DNA of 64,000 bases from Scybalomonas sp905214925. GTDB taxonomy: Bacteria; Bacillota; Clostridia; Lachnospirales; Lachnospiraceae. Position numbers and translations under genes: made by a program. A model generated the notes under the pieces. That model was not told where the DNA came from. It searched no databases and saw only the letters and a list, made by a program, of their open reading frames with translations. The stretch covers positions 62,001 to 126,000 of the forward strand of contig CAJMOB010000003.1 in NCBI GenBank assembly GCA_905214925.1, read 5' to 3'. Positions 8,791-16,102 of this stretch are shown piece by piece. Positions within the stretch are counted from its first letter, which is position 1; each line of letters starts with the position of its first letter.

Positions 8791-8852
8791 CGTAACTCTC
8801 CTTTTCCAGTAATTTATCTATTTTAATTTATTTTAAATTAATTATCATTTAA

Positions 8853-8881
8853 ATATTAGCATTTTTTAAGTTAAAAATCAA
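8853..8881 (-). promoter_or_regulatory. Internal promoter before the alpha-galactosidase gene
   Basis: TTGATT (8876-8881) and TAATAT (8853-8858) are 17 bases apart on the minus strand, and TG precedes the -10. The -35 overlaps the end of the GH113 gene. The spacer contains AACTTAAAAAA, also seen near the lipoprotein promoter at 495-523. Confidence 0.5.
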
Positions 8882-9810
8882 TTAAATTTACTATAAAATT
8901 GTTGAATTACTTCTTGTACTGGCTTTCTACAGATTTCATACCCACTATTTTTTTGTGCCTCTTTTTTTGTATGCATCGTAGGTGCCCAATCCCACATACA
9001 AAATCCTCGGATCCATTCTCTTGTTTGGCAGGCACGAAACATGGCCTCATACCATTCTACTTGCTCTTCTAGTCGCAGTTCTCCCTCTAATTCCCAGTTA
9101 TTTGGAACCATTTTCGAACCTTTTCTTGACATACAGCCTGCTTCTGCAAAGAAAAATGGTTTTTGAAATTTTTTTACAACCCCTTCAATTCGATCGAGCT
9201 GTCGTTCCCAGTCATCAATCGGATAATATCCACTAGAGGAAATCACATCAACTGCATCCCACCACTTAATATTATCCTCTTGATATTTATCTGTATTATA
9301 AGAGAGCAGTCCATCATAAACTTCTCTTACATCTTGTATTAAGGTTCTCCACTCCTTTTCTCGATGTTCTGTCATTACCATTTCACATCCTAAAAGAAGC
9401 ATATCACACTGTTCTTCTTGTGCTATTTTTGCATAGTGAAGCTGAAAATCGGTATAAGACTGAAACCAATTGGCCCATTTCGGCTCACATACTACATCTT
9501 TTTCAAAAAAACTAACATACGCTCTCCATACCCCATTTTTACAATTCACCGTCGGTTTTAATGCCACTTTTACATGACGGCTTTTTGCATATCGAATCAT
9601 ATTTCTTAACTCTTCATCCGAAAACGTTGCACTAGAAGTATAACAAATCTCTTCTGACTGCGCCGTATTTTGCAGTCCCGATGGGGATAATATTATAAAA
9701 TTAGCACCTGTATGCTCTAACATGTAGTGAAAACTTTCTTTTGTTTCTTCTTTTTCCAGTGTTCCCCTTTTATGAAATGGGGCGAAGTTCATTCCTTTTA
9801 TATATTCCAT
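8878..9810 (-). CDS. GH113-type beta-mannanase/manno-oligosaccharide hydrolase
   Basis: The 310-residue single-domain protein starts MEYIKGMNFAPFHKRG. It has the GH113 pattern: VALKPTVNCKNGVWRAYVSF, the acid/base glutamate in GCEMVMTEH (E143), the WDAVDVISSSGYYPIDDW strand, and the nucleophile in PFFFAEAGCMSRKG (E223), followed by GFCMWDWAP. Family members are retaining enzymes acting on beta-1,4-mannan and manno-oligosaccharides. No signal peptide is present, so it probably trims imported manno-oligosaccharides together with the GH36 enzyme downstream. Substrate range is inferred from the family. Transcription probably starts at the AraC-controlled promoter at 9915-9977. Confidence 0.8.
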   Translation of the reverse strand: MEYIKGMNFAPFHKRGTLEKEETKESFHYMLEHTGANFIILSPSGLQNTAQSEEICYTSSATFSDEELRNMIRYAKSRHVKVALKPTVNCKNGVWRAYVSFFEKDVVCEPKWANWFQSYTDFQLHYAKIAQEEQCDMLLLGCEMVMTEHREKEWRTLIQDVREVYDGLLSYNTDKYQEDNIKWWDAVDVISSSGYYPIDDWERQLDRIEGVVKKFQKPFFFAEAGCMSRKGSKMVPNNWELEGELRLEEQVEWYEAMFRACQTREWIRGFCMWDWAPTMHTKKEAQKNSGYEICRKPVQEVIQQFYSKFN

Positions 9811-9914
9811 AGCAATCCTCCATTTTTATTACTCATAGTATCCTAAATCCGCACCAATCACGATTGGTTCTCCTATTTTATCCATTCAATTTTTCGTGTT
9901 TGGCTCATTCTTTC

Positions 9915-9977
9915 ACTATAGCATAAGCCATTTTTTTATTGTATAATAAAACCGTTTAAAAGTTGTAAAAATCTATT
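9915..9977 (-). promoter_or_regulatory. Putative AraC-activated promoter for the GH113-GH36 operon
   Basis: On the minus strand a TATAGT -10 (9915-9920) is preceded, after 27 bases, by a 30-base block (9948-9977). The block and the same 27-base spacing recur at 12832-12894 before the ABC exporter gene, with 26 of 30 positions identical. No good -35 is present in either copy, as expected of an activator-dependent promoter. The AraC gene lies between the two copies and is the obvious candidate regulator. Confidence 0.6.
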
Positions 9978-10038
9978 TTCATTTCCCTTAATCTTTTTTT
10001 AAGTCCTTAAATTTAAATCACTATTTGGAGGAATACCG

Positions 10039-10908
10039 ATGAAACCTATTTTTGAATACAGTGATATTTTACATACTCCTTATGAAGCCTTTTATTTTGA
10101 TACAAGAAAAGAAACCTTCCCAATTCTCCCTCACTGGCACTATTTTATAGAAATTATTTATATGCTGGAAGGCTCTGCTTATATTGAAGTTGAAAATCAT
10201 AATTATGTATTAGAAAAAGGAGACTTACTTGTTATTCATCCTCAAATGAACCACGCCATTTATTCTACAGGACAGCTTCCCATTGTTTATGCCGTCTTAA
10301 AATTCAATGCTAGTTATTTAAATATTCAAAATAGCCACTTACCAAAACTATCTTACTTGTTACAAATGGCGTCAGAGACAGAAACTCTATCCATGTATTT
10401 TCCCAAAAATGAAATTTCTCATATTCCAATGAACGATTTATTCGAGAAATGCATTTCAATTGTAGAACAAAAACAGTTTGGATACGACGTTTTGGCTCAT
10501 TCTTATTATTGTATTATTATGATGGAATTAATCAAACTTTGGATCAACCAAGGGCTTCAATTGAGAAAGCAACCTGCCATTAAAAAAACAACAGATTCTC
10601 TCATGGAAATTCTAGAATATATTGATAATCACATTGGAGAATCTTTAAAAATTGAAGAACTGGCCTCTATGTGTAATATGAGCTATTCTCACTTTGCAAA
10701 AGAATTTAAACGATTGTATGGCCAAACTTGTAAAGACTATATTCTATCAGGGAAAATCCACCGAGCAGAAGATCTTTTACAGTTTACAGACTATGATTTA
10801 AATTATATTAGTCAAGAGATCGGTTTTAGTGATTGTAGCCATTTTATCAAGTATTTTAAACAGTTTCATAAAATAACACCAAAACAGTACCGTATGAAAT
10901 ATCGTTAA
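10039..10908 (+). CDS. AraC-family transcriptional regulator with cupin sensor
   Basis: This 289-residue protein has an N-terminal cupin-like domain (PHWHYFIEIIYMLEGSAYI, then EKGDLLVIHPQMNHA). Its C-terminus is a double helix-turn-helix (IGESLKIEELASMCNMSYSHF and LNYISQEIGFSDCSHFIKYF) ending KITPKQYR. GGAGG at 10027-10031 sets the ATG. It is divergent from the GH113-GH36 operon and convergent with the ABC exporter gene. Both of those have the shared 30-base motif upstream, so it probably activates both in response to a sugar bound in the cupin. Ligand identity is inferred from the adjacent glycosidases. Confidence 0.92.
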   Translation: MKPIFEYSDILHTPYEAFYFDTRKETFPILPHWHYFIEIIYMLEGSAYIEVENHNYVLEKGDLLVIHPQMNHAIYSTGQLPIVYAVLKFNASYLNIQNSHLPKLSYLLQMASETETLSMYFPKNEISHIPMNDLFEKCISIVEQKQFGYDVLAHSYYCIIMMELIKLWINQGLQLRKQPAIKKTTDSLMEILEYIDNHIGESLKIEELASMCNMSYSHFAKEFKRLYGQTCKDYILSGKIHRAEDLLQFTDYDLNYISQEIGFSDCSHFIKYFKQFHKITPKQYRMKYR

Positions 10909-10942
10909 CGATAAAACTCAAAAATCATATCATTCTACCTAA

Positions 10943-10980
10943 AAAATGGTGAAAAACTATTCTTAGTTTCTCACCATTTT
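10943..10980. terminator. Bidirectional terminator between the AraC and ABC exporter genes
   Basis: AAAATGGTGAAAAACTA pairs with TAGTTTCTCACCATTTT across a TTC loop. It is flanked by A and T runs that suit both strands. The stem resembles the one at 56228-56268. Confidence 0.85.
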
Positions 10981-10982
10981 GC

Positions 10983-12776
10983 TTATGCTTGTAACATTCT
11001 CATTTCATAAAATTTTCCATGTTGTTCCATTAATTCTTCATAATTCCCATATTCTAATATTCCTCCATTACCAATAACCGCAATTTTATCCGCATTTCGA
11101 ATGGTAGAAAACCGATGTGCCACAACGAGAGTCGTTCTTCCTTCTACAAGTTTCTCAATGGAATCTTGAATTTTTTTCTCCGATACACTGTCAAGGGCAG
11201 AAGTTGCCTCGTCAAGAATTAAAATATCTGGATTTCTTATAAAAGCTCTTGCAATGGAAATTCTCTGCTTTTGTCCCCCTGATAAATTGCTTCCATGTTC
11301 ATTAATTTTCGTATCCAATCCTTCCGGCAACGATTTCACAAGTTCTTCTAAGTTAGCTCCTTTTATTGCATTTTCCACTTGTTCCTCTGTAATATGTTCA
11401 AGACCATATGTAATATTTTCTCGTAATGTCCCTGTAAAAAGAATGGACTGCTGTGTTACAACTGCGATATGTTCTCGAAAACTTCTCATATCAATTTTTT
11501 CTAAGTCATGTCCATCGATAAGAATTCTTCCACCTTTTACTTTTAAAAATCCAATCAATAAATTTAAAATAGTGGTCTTACCAGCTCCTGAGTCCCCCAC
11601 AAAGGCAATGGTTTCCCCTTTTTTGATGGTTAAATTTAAGTCGTTTAAAATCGGTCTATCTTTTTCTTCATAAGAAAATTTCACATGTTCAAATTGAATG
11701 TTTCCTTCAACCGATTGTAATTTTTCTTTTCCTTCATTTTCCTCCACATCTGTTTCCGTTAGAATTTCACCGATGGAATTTACGGACTCTAATCCCTTTG
11801 AAATAATGGGCAAAAGTGTTATAATACCTGAAACTTGAGCTACAATAGAAGAGAAATACGTTTGATAAAGAGTAATATCTCCAATCTCAATGCTTCCACG
11901 AAATGCCATCCAACCAGTAAACCCTAAACAAAATACTTGAAATGCTTGAAACATCACCCAACTAATGGAAGAAAACCAAGTCTGCACCATATCGAGTTTT
12001 AACCCTTTTTCTGCCACTTGACTCAAATGATATCCCATCTTTTCTGTCTCTTCTTCTTCTAAAGCATGGGCTCTTGTAATAGGAATTAACTCTACCATTT
12101 CCATCACTTTTGCTGAAGTTTCTTCCATAATTTCACGAAATTCTCGGTTATAAATTTTTATCTTTCCTTTAAATGCTACAACGAGAAACACCGCTGCTGG
12201 AATGGTAAATCCAAAAAATAAAAACACGGTTCGACTTTTATATAAAATCACCCCAAGAGAAACACCGATGTTTAATAAAATACTTAAAATCGTAATAAAT
12301 ATTTGTGCGGAAAGATTTTGGATTTGCTCCACATCACGTATGACTTTTGATTGCAATCGTCCTGATTGAATCCCATTGTGATAAGGAATCGATAATAGCT
12401 GTAATTTCTTCACAAGTGCAAATCGCAAATCCCTCTCCACTTCACGCACTGTCTTTGCATAAAGCCATGTATGAAGATAATTGGTAAAAATATTTTGTAC
12501 AAGAAAGATGAGCATCACAATAACATTGATCATAATTGCTCTTACTGCTGTTTCATGACGATAGGTCGCTTCATTAATAATATTTGCTGTCACAATGGGC
12601 AATACCCATACCGGTGAATGCTTAATAATAAAAAAGAAAATAGAACCGATTAACTCCCAATAGTGCCCTTTAAAAATGCGAATTAACATTTTTAAATTTC
12701 CACCTTTATTATCTTGAAAGGCTCTCATCAACTGTTCTTCACTTTTTTTCTTCTCCTGTTTTTCATACGTTTTCAT
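10983..12776 (-). CDS. ABC exporter, fused permease and ATPase
   Basis: The 597-residue half-transporter has six predicted membrane helices (about residues 40-325). A nucleotide-binding domain follows, with Walker A GDSGAGKTT (394-402), signature LSGGQKQR (498-505), Walker B ILILDEATSALD and H-loop H554. Such homodimeric exporters move drugs, lipids or peptides outward, and the substrate cannot be read from the sequence. AGGAGG precedes the ATG. It is a single gene, convergent with the AraC regulator, and its upstream region carries the same 30-base motif as the GH113 promoter. This links it to the sugar locus by regulation, which is unexpected for an exporter. Confidence 0.93.
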   Translation of the reverse strand: MKTYEKQEKKKSEEQLMRAFQDNKGGNLKMLIRIFKGHYWELIGSIFFFIIKHSPVWVLPIVTANIINEATYRHETAVRAIMINVIVMLIFLVQNIFTNYLHTWLYAKTVREVERDLRFALVKKLQLLSIPYHNGIQSGRLQSKVIRDVEQIQNLSAQIFITILSILLNIGVSLGVILYKSRTVFLFFGFTIPAAVFLVVAFKGKIKIYNREFREIMEETSAKVMEMVELIPITRAHALEEEETEKMGYHLSQVAEKGLKLDMVQTWFSSISWVMFQAFQVFCLGFTGWMAFRGSIEIGDITLYQTYFSSIVAQVSGIITLLPIISKGLESVNSIGEILTETDVEENEGKEKLQSVEGNIQFEHVKFSYEEKDRPILNDLNLTIKKGETIAFVGDSGAGKTTILNLLIGFLKVKGGRILIDGHDLEKIDMRSFREHIAVVTQQSILFTGTLRENITYGLEHITEEQVENAIKGANLEELVKSLPEGLDTKINEHGSNLSGGQKQRISIARAFIRNPDILILDEATSALDSVSEKKIQDSIEKLVEGRTTLVVAHRFSTIRNADKIAVIGNGGILEYGNYEELMEQHGKFYEMRMLQA

Positions 12777-12831
12777 AACTTCCTCCTATCCTATTTTATT
12801 ATGATGAACTCAATTTTTTATATTTAAAAAG

Positions 12832-12894
12832 ACTATAGCACAGTTTAATTTTGCATAGTAGAACAAAACTATTTAAAAATTGTACAAATCTATT
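12832..12894 (-). promoter_or_regulatory. Putative AraC-activated promoter for the ABC exporter
   Basis: TATAGT (12832-12837, minus strand) is preceded after 27 bases by the 30-base block 12865-12894, a near copy of 9948-9977. The block lies about 90 bases upstream of the exporter start codon. Confidence 0.6.
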
Positions 12895-13077
12895 CATTCT
12901 CCTATGAAATTACTTAAGATCCATTCTCATAATTTTTCGTCCGGCCTGCGTTCCAGCGGCGCTTCCCCAGTCAGGGTATTGCTTTTCAGACGGTCATTCT
13001 GTTTTCAAGGTGCTGTCCATCGATGAACTACTCTAAGTCTACACGAAAAAAATGCAATCCCCGGAATTTTGCCAGAA

Positions 13078-13106
13078 TTGCATTTTTTGCAATCATTCTG
13101 TATAAT
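13078..13106 (+). promoter_or_regulatory. Strong sigma-A-type promoter in the scar region
   Basis: TTGCAT (13078-13083) and TATAAT (13101-13106) are exactly 17 bases apart. It would drive the short ORF at 13134 and possibly the PHP gene behind it. Confidence 0.65.
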
Positions 13107-13133
13107 GGAAATATGCGGAGGAGATGCGTATCT

Positions 13134-13238
13134 ATGGCTTTACTCGGAACACTCGGACAGCTTGCGCCGATGGACGAAGAAGCCGCTGACCTGTTCCAGA
13201 AGTTGGCGAAAAAGATGATTGAGCAAACAAGAAAATAG
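13134..13238 (+). CDS. Short ORF, 34 residues, unknown
   Basis: The frame starts at ATG 13134, ten bases after GGAGGAG (13117-13123), and reads MALLGTLGQLAPMDEEAADL to a TAG at 13238. A frame extending back to 13023 is open but lies upstream of the visible promoter, so the short form is preferred. The high-GC codons differ from the host genes. It may be an intact small protein or the remains of a longer mobile-element gene. I do not recognise it. Confidence 0.4.
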   Translation: MALLGTLGQLAPMDEEAADLFQKLAKKMIEQTRK

Positions 13239-13246
13239 ATTATTAG

Positions 13247-13366
13247 GCAAACTCATTTAGAAATGAACAAGCAAAACATTTTAAGGGTATTTGTAAAGGT
13301 ACTTTGGAAGTTGCGTTAGCTAAATATAAGTTTAATACGAATAATCAAGAGGAGGTTTTATTATGA
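13247..13366 (+). pseudogene. 3' end of a truncated gene, translationally coupled to the PHP gene
   Basis: A 39-codon open frame, entered directly after a TAG and without a start codon, includes HFKGICKGTLEVALAKYKFN and ends at a TGA that overlaps the ATG of the next gene (ATGA). Such an overlap is typical of the last codons of an upstream operon partner. The PHP gene therefore seems to have arrived with only the tail of its former neighbour. Confidence 0.5.
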
Positions 13367-14136
13367 CAGATGTGCATATTCATATTGAAAGAGGACCTTA
13401 TACAAAAGAATGGATAGATAATTTTGTTAAACAAGCTGCAAGTATCGGAATGGATGAAATTTATCTTTTGGAACATTCTCACCGTTTTGTGGAGTTCGCC
13501 TCCATGTATGCCTCTATTTGTGAATATAGCGATTATCAGAAAAACTGGTATAAAAGTAAAGCAAACCTTTCTATAAAAGATTTCCAAGCACTTATTGCCG
13601 AAATGAGAAATATAGAGTTTCCCGTAAAAATAAAATGGGGACTTGAAGTATGCTACTTTCCTGAACATGAAAAGCTAATTGGCGATATTCTTAACTCCTT
13701 TAACTTTGATTTTGCTGTAGGCTCAATACATTGGATTGAGGGTTTTGGATTTGACCATAAAGCGGAATTTTGGAACAATATTGATACTGAACAAATTTAT
13801 AGTAAATATTATGACCTGATGCTCCGCCTTGTAAAAAGTGATTTGTTTTCTGGGCTTGCACATCCCGATTCTATCAAGTGCTTTCATCATTACCCTGCAA
13901 GAGATTTAACTGTTACATATAGTTTATTAGCTGATGAATTAAATTCGCATCATATGTATGCAGAACAAAGCGGCGGTCTTGCTTTAAATTATGGATTTGA
14001 GGAATTAGGTATGAATAAGAAACTGCTGAATGTTTTGAAAAGCAAAAATGTTGATATTCGCTTCGCTTCGGATGCCCATAAACCGGAAGATGTAGGTGCA
14101 AACATTTTGGAAATGCAAACTATTCTTCAGGCATAA
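13363..14136 (+). CDS. PHP-domain phosphatase, histidinol-phosphatase (HisJ/HisK) type
   Basis: The 257-residue protein begins MTDVHIHIERGPYT, the first PHP metal motif (HxH). It continues with LLEHSH, an IKWGLEVCYFPE strand carrying the glutamate ligand, FAVGSIHWI, GLAHPD and, near the end, RFASDAHKPEDVG. These supply the usual metal-binding residues of PHP phosphoesterases. Histidinol-phosphatase activity is plausible, but no other his gene is present. GAGGAGG precedes the ATG, which overlaps the stop of a gene remnant. It sits in a patch of broken genes, which suggests horizontal arrival. Confidence 0.8.
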   Translation: MTDVHIHIERGPYTKEWIDNFVKQAASIGMDEIYLLEHSHRFVEFASMYASICEYSDYQKNWYKSKANLSIKDFQALIAEMRNIEFPVKIKWGLEVCYFPEHEKLIGDILNSFNFDFAVGSIHWIEGFGFDHKAEFWNNIDTEQIYSKYYDLMLRLVKSDLFSGLAHPDSIKCFHHYPARDLTVTYSLLADELNSHHMYAEQSGGLALNYGFEELGMNKKLLNVLKSKNVDIRFASDAHKPEDVGANILEMQTILQA

Positions 14137-14155
14137 GAAAACTGCAAAAGTTCAC

Positions 14156-14224
14156 ATGGCTGAAAAAATTGCAGAGAAGTCGGACTTGCTGAGAATTCCA
14201 AAGCAACAGCGGGGACGGAAATAG
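14156..14224 (+). pseudogene. Lys/Arg-rich 22-codon remnant
   Basis: A short frame (MAEKIAEKSDLLRIPKQQRG, then a basic end) continues an open, start-less frame from about 14135. It looks like the C-terminus of a DNA-associated protein, but I cannot name it. It supports the reading of 12.9-14.7 kb as a recombination scar. Confidence 0.25.
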
Positions 14225-14425
14225 AAAAGAGTTAGAGATAAAAATTGATGGAGAGGTAATCCCGATAATATTAGAAACAGAACGCTTGATTTTAATAGAA
14301 ATGAAGCAAACCGATTTTCAAGATTTGGCTGAAATTTTACAAAATCCCAAAGTTATGTATGCGTATGAACATGATTTCTCGGACAATGATGTTCAAGTAT
14401 GGCTTGACCAGCAAATAAACCGATA

Positions 14426-14610
14426 GAACAAAGTGTGCGTTGCACACTCTTCGCGACTTTCGGTCACTTTGAGCAACGTACACTTTGCCGCGCGCGAGCA
14501 ATTTGCGAAGCAAAATTATCTTCTTTGCGAGCTGCGCATCGTTCGCACGTAGTGCTTTTTTTATGTTATAGGATAACTCGCTTGCGAGGAATTTCCTATA
14601 ACATAAAAAA
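14426..14610. mobile_element. Small non-coding insertion in the GNAT gene, flanked by TA
   Basis: The 185-base insert is bounded by TA on both sides (14424-14425 and 14611-14612). Its left half contains a large hairpin, AAAGTGTGCGTTGC (about 14430-14443) with GCAACGTACACTTT further right, and then GC-rich CGCGCGCGAGCAATTTGCG-type sequence. Its right end is a copy of the dispersed palindrome. It encodes no plausible protein. TA target duplication is typical of Tc1/mariner- or IS630-related miniature elements, but the two ends are not obvious inverted repeats of each other. Confidence 0.55.
14553..14610. repeat. Dispersed palindromic repeat, copy B (most complete)
   Basis: A near-perfect palindrome runs from TTTTTTTATGTTATAGGA through CTCGCTTGCGAGG to TCCTATAACATAAAAAA. 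It forms the right end of the insertion in the GNAT gene. Copies A (4396-4467) and C (40899-40945, inverted) share its arms and centre. Confidence 0.75.
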
Positions 14611-14796
14611 TATGGATTTGGTTTGTGGGCAATCGTATTAAAAAATACCAATGAAATTTTAAATCCCACTTTATTTTTCATATTATTCAATACGAGTAAC
14701 TTCCCTTGACATAATTATCTAATACTTATTTTTATAAAGTTAAACGCTTATAAAGCATAATTACATAACAATTTTAATATTGTTCCCAAACAAAAT

Positions 14797-14828
14797 AAAA
14801 ACGCCTAGAAACACTTTCTAGACGTTTT
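14797..14828 (-). terminator. Terminator of the XRE regulator gene
   Basis: AAAACGCCTAGAAA pairs with TTTCTAGACGTTTT with one mismatch, and on the minus strand it is followed by a T-rich tail. Confidence 0.75.
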
Positions 14829-14867
14829 ATCAAAGGCAATAAGCCTATTTATTTTTAATTTATTTTA

Positions 14868-15182
14868 TTATGCAGCGTGACTATTTGCAAAGTATACCAA
14901 AGTCTCTCCATCCTTTTTCAATTCCTGTCCATTCTCATTTTCTGAAATAATAAATTTATGCTGAATCAGTCCTTCGATGGACACATTTAACAGTTTGGAT
15001 AAAGCAAACAGATTCTCATAATCTGGTAACGATTCTCCATTTTGCCATTTATAAATGGTCTGAGGATATGTAAGACCTAACAATGCTTGGATATCTTTTA
15101 CTGTATATCCACTTTGTTTTATCATGTTTTTAATGTTTTCCCCAGTTGCAACTTGATCGATGCATGTTGTAATTGTTGCCAT
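14868..15182 (-). CDS. XRE/Cro-CI-type helix-turn-helix regulator
   Basis: This 104-residue protein has one HTH_3 domain, residues about 15-72: IKNMIKQSGYTVKDIQALLG, then YPQTIYKWQNGESLPDYENL and LSKLLNVSIEGLI. The tail is short and hydrophilic. The AGGGAGG upstream of the ATG is well spaced, and a TATAAT lies in the long leader about 200 bases upstream. No partner gene of toxin type adjoins it: the next gene upstream on the same strand is the anchored protein at 15443. It could be a lone regulator left from a mobile element, given the scar beside it. Confidence 0.85.
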   Translation of the reverse strand: MATITTCIDQVATGENIKNMIKQSGYTVKDIQALLGLTYPQTIYKWQNGESLPDYENLFALSKLLNVSIEGLIQHKFIISENENGQELKKDGETLVYFANSHAA

Positions 15183-15442
15183 GATGTGTATCCTCCCTAT
15201 ACTCTCTGTTTTCGTCGTAATTGTCCATTGTGATTGCTGATCACCAAGCTATTTCCTCATTATATGAAGGAAATCTATCTTTCACAAGCAAATCCCTTTC
15301 CCATCTGAATTTACCTCGCATAAATGACACAGGATAAGTTTTATGCGTTTCATATAATAAAAGAAATAGTCATTATTTTTATTATACCATATATTTCTAA
15401 TTTTTCCACTCATCTAATAAGCTAATTTAAAATTTATTCTCA

Positions 15443-15889
15443 CTAAAAATGCATTTCAAACCAATACCATTTATCCATAATCTTTTCGGTATATTCAAAG
15501 TTATCCCCTTTACTCTCTTTCCACTTCCAACCATTACCTTCTGGTTGCCATTCCACATCGGTTCCTTGAAATCCTAAAGGTTCATCGTTTTTGGAATAAT
15601 AAAACCCTTTGTAAGTAGTAGATGAGCCAATCCCAAAATCTGACACGATAAACTCTACCATATTGGTAGCATCGTATGAGGAAACATCCCAACCATGATA
15701 TTTTTTTTGCTCCGTATTGTCGTTTTCTTTCAACCTATTCTCTGCAAACTGTTCCAACCCTACATGACTCTGTTTTACATACTGGTAAACATAAAACTTT
15801 GAATTTTTCCTAAAAAAGAAAAAATAAGAAGAAAGACAGACAACTATCAAAACTATTATACCAATAGAAATATATTTTTTTCTTTTCAT
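15443..15889 (-). CDS. Unknown small membrane-anchored protein
   Basis: The 148-residue protein has a basic start, one membrane helix (residues about 7-26) and an extracytoplasmic part rich in aromatic residues: YVYQYVKQSHVGLEQFAENR, then DVEWQPEGNGWKWKESKGDN and a C-terminal KWYWFEMHF. A TTG six bases upstream is possible, but the ATG at 15889 fits GGAGG at 15899-15903. I do not recognise a family. It stands alone between the XRE regulator and the alpha-glucoside locus. Confidence 0.65.
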   Translation of the reverse strand: MKRKKYISIGIIVLIVVCLSSYFFFFRKNSKFYVYQYVKQSHVGLEQFAENRLKENDNTEQKKYHGWDVSSYDATNMVEFIVSDFGIGSSTTYKGFYYSKNDEPLGFQGTDVEWQPEGNGWKWKESKGDNFEYTEKIMDKWYWFEMHF

Positions 15890-16007
15890 AACCAATACCT
15901 CCCTTTTCGTTTTATACTATCGTCTTTGAATGTATCTGTCAATGAAATTCCCAAATATTTCTAATTTTTATTTCCTTTCTCAAAAAATTTTCGTGTTTTT
16001 TCATGAT

Positions 16008-16056
16008 AAAAAGACCGTTGTAAAACTAAAAAATTTATTTTACAACAGTCTTTTTT
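16008..16056 (-). terminator. Terminator after the GH13 gene (shared hairpin core, variant)
   Basis: AAAAAGACCGTTGTAAAA pairs with TTTTACAACAGTCTTTTTT. It is a variant of the GGCTGTTGTAAAA hairpin found at 17828, 20351 and 58811. A T run follows on the minus strand. Confidence 0.85.
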
Positions 16057-16102
16057 ATTTATATGGAAAACATCAATGAAAGAGCAATTCTTACACTTGT
16101 AC

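Larger units (their letters stand above)
12777..13133. other. Gene-free stretch with promoter and remnant sequence
   Basis: The left third holds the exporter promoter region. From about 12935 to 13020 the base composition turns GC-rich (CCGGCCTGCGTTCCAGCGGC is typical), unlike the AT-rich neighbours. One minus-strand frame there reads as a short C-terminal protein end (12914-12988, ending GRKIMRMDLK) directly preceded by a stop. This looks like debris of a mobile element or past recombination. No intact gene was seen. Confidence 0.5.
14232..14660 (+). pseudogene. Broken GNAT acetyltransferase (RimJ/RimL-like), interrupted by an insertion
   Basis: The left part encodes a typical GNAT start (ETERLILIEMKQTDFQDLAE, then NPKVMYAYEHDFSD and VWLDQQINR) and stops at a TAG at 14424. 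The frame resumes at 14611 as YGFGLWAIVLKNTNEI. Removing 187 bases between two TA dinucleotides rejoins CGA-TAT-GGA, that is R-Y-G-F, exactly what the family has there. After NTNEI the match ends and a stop follows, so the gene is also truncated at the 3' side. No start codon or ribosome site remains upstream. Confidence 0.75.

Noticed and set aside
13023..13238. A 71-residue protein starting at 13023
   Set aside because: The consensus promoter at 13078-13106 lies inside that frame, and a well-spaced ribosome site supports the ATG at 13134 instead.
14337..14690. A 117-residue minus-strand ORF
   Set aside because: It runs antisense through the broken GNAT gene and the palindromic insertion, and its composition only mirrors those sequences.
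14706..14740. TTGACA followed by an AT-rich -10-like stretch on the plus strand
   Set aside because: No gene follows on that strand and the -10 is poor.
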